A stretch of DNA of 64,000 nt from Heracleum sosnowskyi (Eukaryota > Streptophyta > Magnoliopsida > Apiales > Apiaceae), in contig CM061245.1 of the NCBI GenBank assembly GCA_030848705.1, positions 38,444,711 to 38,508,710 on the forward strand, given 5' to 3'. Below, in pieces: positions 55,501 to 64,000 of this stretch. The position numbers and the translations under genes were made by a program. Positions within the stretch are counted from its first letter, which is position 1, and every line of letters starts with the position of its first letter. The notes below the pieces were generated by a model that was not told the origin of the DNA, did no database searches, and was given only the letters and a program-made list of their open reading frames with translations.

Positions 55501-58248
55501 AACCAAATCAAGATGCACAAGGACGACATCTCCAAGGTATCGTTCATCACCGACTTTGGTGTTTTCTGTTATTTGGTAATGGCATTTGGACTTAAGAATA
55601 CAGGGGCAACGTATCAAAGATTGGTGAATAAGATTTTTGAACCACTGATTGGTAAAACAATGGAAGTTTATGTGGATGACATGCTAGTCAAGAGCCTCGA
55701 CAAGGCAGACCATATAAAGCATCTTCGAGAAGCATTTGAAGTGCTGAGGCACCACAAGATGATGTTAAACCCAGCGAAGTGTGCCTTCGGGGTTGGCTCA
55801 GGAAAGTTTTTAGGTCTGATGGTCTCCAAGAGGGGAATCGAAGCTAACCCCGACAAGATCAAGGCAATCCTAGACATGGAACCACCCAAGTCTGTTAAGG
55901 ATGTGCAGAAATTGACAGGAAGAGTTGCAGCTTTGGGAAGATTCATCTCCAAGTCAGGAGAAAAATGCTTACCTTTTTTCAAAGCACTCAAGAATGTGAA
56001 AAATTTCGAGTGGACACCTGAAAGCCAAGAAGCCTTTGAGGCCCTGAAGAAATACATGGCTGAAGCACCACTATTGGCAAAACCAAAGCCAGAAGAAATC
56101 CTCTATCTGTACTTGGCAGTATCCGACACTGCCCTTGGAGCTGTTCTGGTAAAGGAAGAATTGAAGGTTCAGAAACCCATCTACTATGTGAGTAAGATCC
56201 TGCATGGGGCTGAAATAAACTAGTCTACCATAGAGAAGTTTGCCTTAGCCTTGATAATGGCCTCAAGAAAGCTACGTCCATACTTCCAGGCGCACAAGAT
56301 AGAGGTTTTGACTAATCAACCTCTAAGGAACATTCTGCACAGCCCTCAGGTTAGTGGAAGGTTGATCAAATGGGCTATTGAGTTAGGAGAATTTGATATC
56401 AAGTATAAGCCTCGTACGGCCATTAAAGCTCAAGCGCTCGCTGACTTCATGGTTGAATGTACCATTGACAACCAAGAAGTCGGGGGGCAGGAGGTAGTAG
56501 TGGAAGACAGCAAAGATGATGACATGGTGTCCAAGGAATGTTGGGTGCTCTATTTTGATGGAGCATCAAAAACAAAATCAAGTGGAGCTGGTTTGGTGCT
56601 GCAAAGTCCTGATGGATTCATAATAGAGTATGCACTAAAACTAGACTTCCCAACGACAAACAATGAGGCTGAGTATGAAGCTTTGATTGCTGGCTTAGGG
56701 CTAGCTGGAGCCCTGAGGGTCAAAACTTTGAAAGTCTATGGAGACTCAAGGTTAGTTGTTTCTCAAGTAAATGGAGAGTTCGAAGCCAGAGATGAAGTCA
56801 TGGCTAAGTATCTGAAACTTGTCAAAGCCATCATGACTCAGTTCGATGAATGCTATGTGGAGCACATTCCAAGGGAGGAAAATATGAAGGCTGATGCCTT
56901 GTCTAAGTTTGCCTCTTCTGAAATTGAAAACTATGCCGGGAGTGTATACTTCCAAGTCTTGAAGACCCCAAGCATCAATGGAAAGTTGGTAGCCCCCATT
57001 GGTATCACCAGTTGTTGGATTGATCCCATCAAAGCTCATCTGGAAACTGGGTGGCTGCCCAACGACACTTCAGAAGCACGAAAGCTATACGTCAGAGCAC
57101 TAAGGTATGCCCTAATTGAGGGAATCCTATACAAGAAATCTTTTGTTATTCCATATTTGAAGTGCTTGAGACCTCAAGAGGCAGAATTGGCCCTAAAGGA
57201 AGTGCATGAAGGGATTTGTGGACAACACTTGGGGGGCAGAGCCCTGGCTCATAAAGTCACTCGTCTAGGTTTCTATTGGCCAAGTATGCTTGCTGATGCA
57301 AAAAGTTATGTGAAGAAATGTGAACGGTGCCAGAAACATGCACCAGTGGTTAGGCAACCACCTGAGATGTTGACATCCGTAAACTCACCTATCCCTTTTG
57401 CTATGTGGGGAATGGATATACTTGGGCCATTTCCAATGGCAAGTGCACAGAGAAAATTTCTGATAGTTGCAATTGACTATTTCACTAAGTGGATTGAGGC
57501 TAAACCTTTGGCCAAGATAACCACCAAGCAAGTGATGCACTTCTTTTGGGAGAGTGTGATATGCAGATATGGAATTCCACGAATCCTGGTAATGGACAAT
57601 GGAACTCAATTCAACAATGACGAGTTCAAGAAGTATTGTGATGAGAATGATATCAAGTTGCGCTTCACTTCTGTTGCCCATCCTCAAGCAAATGGGCAAG
57701 CTGAGGTTGCAAATCGAATTATCCTGGATGGACTAAAGAAAAGAGTTGAACGCTCCAGAAACACTTGGGCAGACGAATTACTCCCCATACTTTGGGCTTA
57801 CCGTACCACTTGCAAAGTCACTACTGGGGCAACTCCATTTTTACTAGCTTACGGAGCTGAAGCAGTGGTTCCTGTAGAAATCACTCATGCATCTCCTAGA
57901 GTCGAAGCTTATGAACTAGAGGCGAATGAAGAAGGCTTGAGGCTAGCTTTGGATCTAATTGACGAAGTTAGAGATGAGGCGAATGCCAAGATAGTTGAAC
58001 ATCAGAAACGAGCATCTTTCTACTACAACCTAAGGGTTAAAGAGAGATTCTTTCGTCAAGGGGACTTGGTCCTTAGAAAAATTGAAGCATCTGGAGTTGG
58101 ACAAAAGGGAAAGTTAGCCCCAAACTGGGAAGGGCCCTATCGGGTCAAGAATGTGTATGGACGAGGCTCATACAAGCTGGAAACTCTGGAAGGGATTGAA
58201 GTGCCTAGAACTTGGCATGCTGCAAACTTGAAAGTCTATTATGTTTAA
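52585..58248 (+). pseudogene. Tat element Gag-Pol polyprotein, one in-frame stop
   Basis: One frame of 1888 codons, broken only by TAG at 56221-56223 in the first RNase H. Gag comes first, with a nucleic-acid-binding motif CRFHKEVGHETDDC near residue 513. Protease LVDNGASVDILF is near 656. RT carries VYVDDMLVKS near 1029. The first RNase H (AVSDTALGAVLVKEE, about 1177) contains the stop. A second, archaeal-type RNase H follows (VLYFDGASKTKSSGAGLVL near 56547; EAEYEAL; YGDSRLVV; NMKADALSKFAS). Integrase has a zinc motif ending CERCQKHAP (about 57325) and a triad around 57409 (GMDILGPFP), 57595 (VMDNGTQF) and 57703 (GQAEVANRI). The C-terminal tail ends at TAA 58246-58248. Unless the stop is read through, only Gag, protease and RT are made. 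Confidence 0.9.
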
Positions 58249-58602
58249 GTATGTCCTAACTGGACTTACTAGTAGGAAAAGTAGAAATAAGGTCGACAAA
58301 ACCAGATCCAAGTTTTTTAAACTTGAGGTAGCAAGTAGAGTATTATGTAAGGGTTAAACCCATTCTACAAAGTTATGAACTATTCGTATTTCTACAAAGC
58401 ATTACTTATTGAAATATAAGTGCAAGGAATGATAAATAAACGCGAAAGGCAAGAATATGAAGAACTGCAAATAAATAAAATTAAACTTACAATGAGTTTA
58501 AGTTAAAGCCCGAAGGCTGGAAATACATAAATAAAAGCCACAGATGGCAACAAAAAACAACAACAACTAAGGAAAGTAAAACTAAGGCTGCTGCTCCTTT
58601 TC
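58249..58602. other. Spacer between pol and the antisense gene of the Tat element
   Basis: About 350 bp of AT-rich DNA. It would hold the 3' untranslated ends of both convergent genes. No further structure is recognised. Confidence 0.6.
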
Positions 58603-60464
58603 CTAACTCCCGGAAGCAGTCTCCTCCTCAGAACTAGAACCAGAGCTAGAACTGGAACGAGTAGCCTCAGACTCCCCACCTTCGGCATCCTTTCCAGGAG
58701 GAGAGGCATGCCCAGGACTCAGAATCCTCTCATCCTCCTCCATGGCATCCTTCCCCGCTAGAGTCTTCTCTAACGGAGTTGGAGGGAAAGGACTGGGAAA
58801 GAGAGATGGATCAAAAGCACCTGGATGCTTGTCTAAGACAGCATTCAGAGCCTCGTCCCATCCAGCAGAATACTGGACTGGGAACAGAAGGTCGTCATGC
58901 TTCCCTATCAAGTCATAGTACTCTTGCGAGTCCATATACTCATCGATCATGACATCTTTCCCCTTCCTTAGCTCCACCAACTCAGCATGAGCATCCCCCA
59001 GCTCCTTCTCTTTCCTAGCCAAAGCCTCCTTCAAGGCAGCTACCTCCTCCTCAGCCTTGTCCAGTTTAGCCTTGTTGGCCTCGGAAGAAGTACGCCAAGA
59101 TTTGGCTTGAAACAGGGCCCCTTGGAGGTTAGCATTCGCCTACAGAAAGTTAAATATAAGACAAGAACAAATAACAAATGAATAAAAGTCGAGAAAAGGA
59201 GCTTACCGCAGCCAAAGCCTGACATCCAAGAGTCTCAGCCCCTTCGATAGTAGACCCAGAAACAAAGTCTTTATAATCGCAAGGGGTCAGAGAGTGGTAA
59301 GACCAGTCAATGGCATGCTTAGACACCCCGGTAATGGTGTCTTTCTTCCTAATACCCCAATTAGGACGCCATACCGAGGATTTGGTCGAAGGAGGAACCT
59401 CAGCCTGAACCTCAACCCCTCCAGTGACCTCCCCAGTAAGGTCCACATGGGGCATCAAAAAGGTCGGAGCGTCAAGCCTACTCCGAGGGTCAAGCCCTAG
59501 GCGAGCCCTCTTCATCCTGGTCGTCTCGCCATCCTTTGGCTCATTTGTTGAGTTGATAAAAGTAGCAGCTGCAAAGCAAACATAAAAATAAATATTCGAA
59601 GATATTTTAAAAAACAATTTGCGAACAAAAAGGTCAAGACAAGAGATTTACCCTTGTCAGAAACCTTAGAAAGGCCCACGGACTTGAGAACAAACTCGTC
59701 CAAGAGCTCCCAAGCCACGGTAGTGCCATCGTCCTTGGTCAACTCAGCGTAGGCATGAGCCTCTTCTTCATTCAGGACTATGTCCGCAGCACTACCGTCC
59801 GTAACCCTTCCAAATGATTTACGGAATAAAGACCCCCAGTCCCCACCTTCCCAGACAAGGTACATGAACTCGTCCTTCCATTTGGGATTGTTGTCAGGAA
59901 TGGACTTGGGGTGGAAAATTGGGGGGACACCAATACGATGGTTAATATAAACCCATCCTAAATTATTGACCGCACTATTCTTAAACTGAAAGATTTTCCT
60001 AAATAAAGGAATGGAAAGGGGAAATTGGTTTTGAAGACATCTAACCATAAAACAATTTATAATCCTTCAAGCATTGGGGGCAATTGGCAAGGATTTATCT
60101 GGACATTTGCCAAAAGCCTAGGGCTAAAATCGTGAAAAAGGAACCTAACACCAGCTACAATGGTATCCCTATAAACACATAAAGCGTCAGAACGCCAGTG
60201 ACAAGAACGATCACCGGCGTCTGCAAGAACTAGCTTCAAAGGAGGTTTAATCCTATACATTTTGTGATAATCTTTAAGTTTATCTGCCTCGTGGAACTTA
60301 TTACTATGGTCGTATGAATCTAAGGCAGACACAGATGGGTACTCATCCCCACGTTCGTTAATCATATCATGCAAAGACATGTATTTAGAACGAATAGGTA
60401 TGGGGGTACCTCGTTTAGATGCGGCTGACATCTTCAGAAGGCGAGCGTTAGTGCGATCAGCCAT
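58603..60464 (-). pseudogene. Antisense three-exon gene of the Tat element
   Basis: Minus-strand gene between pol and the 3' LTR. Exon 1 is 60464-59652, exon 2 is 59568-59207 and exon 3 is 59139-58603. Both introns have GT...AG ends (donor at 59651-59650 with acceptor 59570-59569; donor 59206-59205 with acceptor 59141-59140). Both junctions keep the frame exactly, in phases 1 and 0, which strongly supports splicing. Exon 1 starts MADRTNARLLKMSAASKRG and carries the WRSDAL and FHDFSPRLL segments and WKDEFMYLVWEGG. Exon 3 has a charged coiled coil (KAEEEVAALKEALARKEKEL) and a Ser-rich tail. A frameshift in a C-run with a TGA near 60070 breaks exon 1. Antisense ORFs at this place are known in Tat-group elements; their function is unknown to me. 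Confidence 0.8.
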
Positions 60465-60674
60465 TTGAAAACCCAGAAAATCTTCAAATCTTCAAAAGAA
60501 TAAAACCCAGAATCTTCAAACAAAAACCCAGAAACCGTTGAAGATGGACGAAAAGGCTCGCCGGAAATCGCCTTACCGCAGAACCCTAGCAGAGAAAAAT
60601 TTTAGAAATATTTTGGCAGAGTGACACTTTAGAAATGAAAAATGTTGAGTGACAAATAAAGAGGAAATGACACT

Positions 60675-60683
60675 CTTTTATAG
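60675..60683 (-). promoter_or_regulatory. TATA box of the antisense gene
   Basis: The minus strand reads GGCTATAAAAGAGTG, a near-perfect plant TATA box, about 210 bp before the antisense start codon at 60464. It implies that the gene has its own promoter rather than using the LTR. Confidence 0.72.
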
Positions 60684-60850
60684 CCAACATAGGCGGTCAC
60701 CCAACCGGTAAAAGGAAGGGCGACCGCTAATAACCGGTTAAAAGCCCATAATGATAAAATGGGCCAAAAAAACCAAAGCCCAAAGTTTAAGGCCCAAGTA
60801 ACGGTATAAAACCATTAAAAAGCCCAAAAGTTAAAAGGTTAAGGCCCAAA

Positions 60851-61480
60851 AGCCAAAATGGCCAAAATATTCGACCAGAATCCTAGTCGAAGGAATTCTG
60901 GTCGAAACCATTCGACTAGAAGCCAAAATGGCCAAAATATTCGACCAGAATCCTAGTTGAAGGAATTCTGGTCGAAACCATTCGACTAGAAGCCAAAATG
61001 GCCAAAATATTCGACCAGAATCCTAGTTGAAGGAATTCTGGTCGAAACCATTCGACTAGAAGCCAAAATGGCCAAAATATTCGACCAGAATCCTAGTTGA
61101 AGGAATTCTGGTCGAAACCATTCGACTAGAAGCCAAAATGGCCAAAATATTCGACCAGAATCCTAGTCGAAGGAATTCTGGTCGAAACCATTCGACTAGA
61201 AGCCAAAATGATCAAAATGTTCGACCAGAATCCTAGTCGAAAGGATCCTGGTCGAAATCATTCGACCAGAAGCTGAAATTACCAAATTATTTGACCAGAA
61301 CCCTAGTCGAAAGGATCCTGGTCGAAACTGTTCGACTAGAAGCTAAAGTACCCCCACTCTTTCGACCAGAATCCTAGTCGAAAGAATTTTGGTCAAAATC
61401 GTTCGACTAGAAACCAAAATGCTGGGAAAAATTCGACCAGATTTCTAGTCGAATTTCGACCAGAATTCTGGTCGAAATTT
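60851..61480. repeat. 70-bp palindromic tandem repeats in the Tat element 3' region
   Basis: About nine head-to-tail units of 70 bp start at 60851, 60921, 60991, 61061, 61131, 61201, 61271, 61341 and about 61411. The first five are nearly identical; the later ones are progressively more diverged toward the LTR. Each unit contains TTCGACCAGAAT facing ATTCTGGTCGAA, with CTAGTCGAA between, so each can fold into a hairpin. Tandem repeats before the 3' LTR are known in Tat-group elements. Confidence 0.93.
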
Positions 61481-61572
61481 TGCAAGAGTTTTTTAAAAAA
61501 AAAAAAAAAATTGAAAAAAATCTTCGAAACCCCAGTGAGATAACTTCTACGAAAATCCCGAAAGGTTTTCCC

Positions 61573-61589
61573 AGAAGTTGGGGAGCAAA
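61573..61589 (+). other. Tat element polypurine tract
   Basis: AGAAGTTGGGGAGCAAA directly precedes the 3' LTR start (TGATATGG), the plus-strand priming site. Confidence 0.85.
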
Positions 61590-62116
61590 TGATATGGGCT
61601 GAAATATAACCCTAGAAGTAATTAATGATGTATTATTTAGACCTAGTTTGGTCCAAGAATTATGCCCGACAAAAGGCCCAAAACCCTAATTATTTATTAA
61701 TTTCGTAATTAATAAATGAGGGAAAAACACAACTCATAAAAAGAGTCTAAATATGATAATATCTTCATAGAAGGATCCAGAATCCCAATCAAATATTACG
61801 ATGAGTCACAGCACTTATCAGATGAGAATAATACTTGCATGACAAGCAAAACACTCCTTAACAGTTATCAATAACGAGACTTATCAATTAAGTCTCCTAA
61901 ACATACTCTAAATACAAGGCTCTTGACGCCTATATAAGGACCCTCGTCCTTCACTCTAGAACTACGTTTTATTGACTTGATTCTCTATACAGCAGAGATA
62001 CGTAGGCATCTTGTGAGGACCGATTTAGTCCCGAAACACAAGAGCAGTCATTAAAGCTTGAACGCTCATAAACCCTAGCATTTAATTTACAAGGTACGTT
62101 TTTTTAATCCATAACA
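61590..62116 (+). repeat. Tat element, 3' LTR
   Basis: A 527-bp partner of 52025-52551 with five single-base differences by eye and no indel. It is followed by the TSD GGGAC and the rest of Helitron 2. Confidence 0.95.
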
Positions 62117-62630
62117 GGGACTTTGTTAGAAAAAATCTATAATGTGTTTTAGCCGAAAAGTTAATTGGTTATAAATAGGTATTTGATTATTTATATTTTA
62201 ATATTTTTAGTAATTACATTTTTTAAGAAAAATAAGTAGACATGTTAAAATAGGTAAACTTTAAAAAAATAATTATAATATTAAAAATAGGTTTAAAAAT
62301 AAATAAGTAAAGGTTTGTCAATGATATTTTTGGAAAAGAAGGGGTTTTAGTAAGGAAAATTAGAAAAACTAACATGTTTTAGTTAAAAAGGTAATTGCTC
62401 GTGATATATTTGAAAAAGTAGGAGAATTTGTTAGAAAAAATAATGTATTTTAGGTGAAAAAGGTAATTGGTTATAAATAGGTAATATTATTATTTAATAA
62501 TATATTTTTATAAATAAGTAAGGTTAATTAAGTAAAAACACGAAATACAGTTAATTAAGGGCAATTAAGTAAAATCACAACGTACCATACCGACCAACCA
62601 AACTTTTAATGTTTCGTCTATTATATAATA

Positions 62631-63557
62631 CTAGCTTAAAACTCGTGCGATGCACGGATTGTTAATTGTTATTTTATTATTTTATTATTATTTTATTAAT
62701 TGTAATTGTGCAAAAAATAAGTAGGCATGTTAAAATAGCTAAACACTTTTAATTAATTAAAAACATTAAAACAGATTTTAAAATAAATAAGTATGGGTTT
62801 GTCCGTTATATTTTTGAAAATGAGGGGTTTTAGTAAGAAAAAATAAAAAATGTAACATATATTTAGTTTTAAAATGTAACATATATTTAGTTTAAAAAGG
62901 TAAAATAAATAAGTAAAGGGTTTCTTGTGATATTTTTGGAAAAACAATGGATTTTAGTGAGAAATATATAAAAATTAAATTGTAAAAGGCAATTTCCCGT
63001 GATATATTTAGAAAATGATGGACTTTGTTAGAAAAACAAATATATAATGTGTTTTAGTTGAAAAGGTAATTGGTTATAAATAGATATTTGATTATTTATA
63101 TTTTAATTTTTTTAGTAATTACATTTGTTAAGAAACATAAGTAGACATGTTAAAATAGGTAAACTTTAAAAAAATAATTATAATATTAAAATAGGTTTAA
63201 AAATAAATAACTAAATGTTTGTCCGTGATATTTTTGGAAAATGAGGGGTTTTAGTAAGGAAAAATAGAAAAACTAACATATTTTAGTTAAAAAAGGTAAT
63301 TGATTGTGATATGTTTGAAAAAGTATGGGAATTTGTTAGAAAAAATAATGTATTTTAGGTGAAAAGGGTAATTGGTTATAAATATGTAATATTATTATTT
63401 AATAATATATTTCTATAAATAAGTAAGGTTATTAAGTAAAAATACGAAGTACAGTTAATTAAGGGCAATTAAGTAAAATCACAACGTACCATACCGACCA
63501 ACCAAACTTTTAATGTTTCGTCTATTAACTCCTTATATATAATAAGCGTAAGGGAGA
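62631..63557 (-). mobile_element. Helitron 3 (non-autonomous), sister of Helitron 2
   Basis: It starts CTAG (62631) after A, with CTCGTGCGATGCACGG forming the terminal hairpin, a Helitron 3' end on the minus strand. It repeats the content of Helitron 2. The right end is less sure: a GA|T at 63556-63558 would give a 5' TC start (TCTCCCTTACGC on the minus strand). No gene is present; the short minus-strand frame at 62753-62947 is chance AT-rich coding. Confidence 0.65.
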
Positions 63558-64000
63558 TCTTATCAAAAACTTTGGTCGGTCACTGTACTACCAAAAGTAT
63601 ATGATCCGTTGGATTATAAAACTATAAATATTCAAATAGATGAGGACCGTTAGATATAATATTAAAAATTGTATTTGATTAATAATAGGATAGTATTTAA
63701 ATACTAAACGGTGTATTTTGATAATTTAAACCAATTATAAATAGGTTTTCTATATTGAATAGAAATCTTTATGTAAAAAATCGTAATTATCTTTTCTCTT
63801 TAGTTTATGGATAGTTCCAGTTAGATAATAATTATTAAACCATCATTAAATTAAAGATAATTTTGTTAGCTTCGCGTGGGCTGTAAAATTGTTAAAATCT
63901 ATTGTATAAAACTCAAGATAGAGCCCAAACAATAAAGTGATTATCTAAATTTTAATAATTGTTTTTTAATTTAAACCAATTATAAATAGGTTTTCTATAT
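63558..64000. other. AT-rich tail of the window with a 33-bp direct repeat
   Basis: No gene is seen. The 33-base segment starting AATTTAAACCAATTATAAAT occurs at 63723-63755 and again at 63968-64000, 245 bp apart, with the second copy running into the window edge. It may be an element end or part of a longer tandem repeat that continues outside. Confidence 0.7.

Larger units (their letters stand above)
52025..62116 (+). mobile_element. Tat-lineage Ty3/gypsy retrotransposon with antisense gene
   Basis: A 10,092-bp element with 527-bp LTRs (TGATATGG...CATAACA) and TSD GGGAC (52020-52024 and 62117-62121). The LTRs differ at 5 positions by eye, about 0.95 percent. Plus-strand order: LTR, primer-binding site, gag-pol with two RNase H domains, then a minus-strand spliced gene, 70-bp tandem repeats, polypurine tract and LTR. 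The second, archaeal-type RNase H and the antisense gene after pol are hallmarks of the Tat group (Tat, Grande, Retand, Ogre). One in-frame stop in pol makes it non-autonomous as read. Confidence 0.95.
51580..62630 (-). mobile_element. Helitron 2 (non-autonomous), split by a Tat-type gypsy element
   Basis: It starts CTAG (51580) after A, with the imperfect hairpin CCCATGCGATGCACG, a Helitron 3' end on the minus strand. It continues to 52024, is interrupted by the gypsy element (TSD GGGAC) and resumes at 62117. It ends near 62630 at GTCTATTATATAATA, where Helitron 3 begins. Without the insertion it is about 950 bp, with no gene. It shares most of its sequence with Helitron 3 (for example GTAGGCATGTTAAAATAG and AACCAAACTTTTAATGTTTC). 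Confidence 0.75.

Noticed and set aside
60851..61480. CRISPR array
   Set aside because: Units are contiguous 70-bp tandem repeats without unique spacers, in a plant retrotransposon.

Overview
The window is repeat-dominated nuclear DNA of a flowering plant, probably a eudicot. This is inferred from plant-type Ty1/copia and Ty3/gypsy lineages, plant-style Helitron ends, a fragment resembling the start of plant ribosomal protein L4, and a plant-type mitochondrial DNA insert. I find no intact host gene. Almost every base can be placed in a transposable element, and most boundaries can be fixed from target-site duplications (TSDs) or Helitron A|T insertion sites.

Left block (1-39075) is a nest of four LTR retrotransposons. 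Element 0, a decayed Sirevirus-like copia on the minus strand, runs from beyond the window start to about 39075. Element 1, a Sirevirus-like copia on the plus strand (1634-34763, TSD AAACC), landed in its integrase. The third open reading frame of element 1 was then hit twice: by element 2, a copia with identical-looking LTRs but a broken coding region (10840-19540, TSD TGGAG), and by element 3, an Athila-type gypsy on the minus strand with identical-looking LTRs and one unbroken 1772-codon gag-pol (22518-33185, TSD CTGAT). The third ORF of element 1 stays in one frame across both insertions and is interrupted only by in-frame stops.

Middle block (39076-51579) is AT-rich. It holds nested non-autonomous Helitrons, all read on the minus strand, with a 1905-bp internal tandem duplication, a large inverted repeat, tRNA-like (Pol III box) modules and short foldback elements. 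It also holds a retroposed unit with a 16-bp TSD that starts with an RPL4-like first exon, and a TIR element containing a mosaic mitochondrial insert (nad9 and cox3 pieces).

Right block (51580-64000) has two adjacent Helitrons of one family. The first is split by a Tat-lineage gypsy (52025-62116, TSD GGGAC) with a second RNase H, a spliced antisense gene with its own TATA box, and a run of 70-bp palindromic tandem repeats before its 3' LTR.

Relative age from LTR pairs compared by eye: elements 2 and 3 show no differences, the Tat element 5 in 527 bp, element 1 about 19 in about 1305 bp; element 0 is the host and therefore older. No two intact genes appear to cooperate here; the window is a record of successive transposition.
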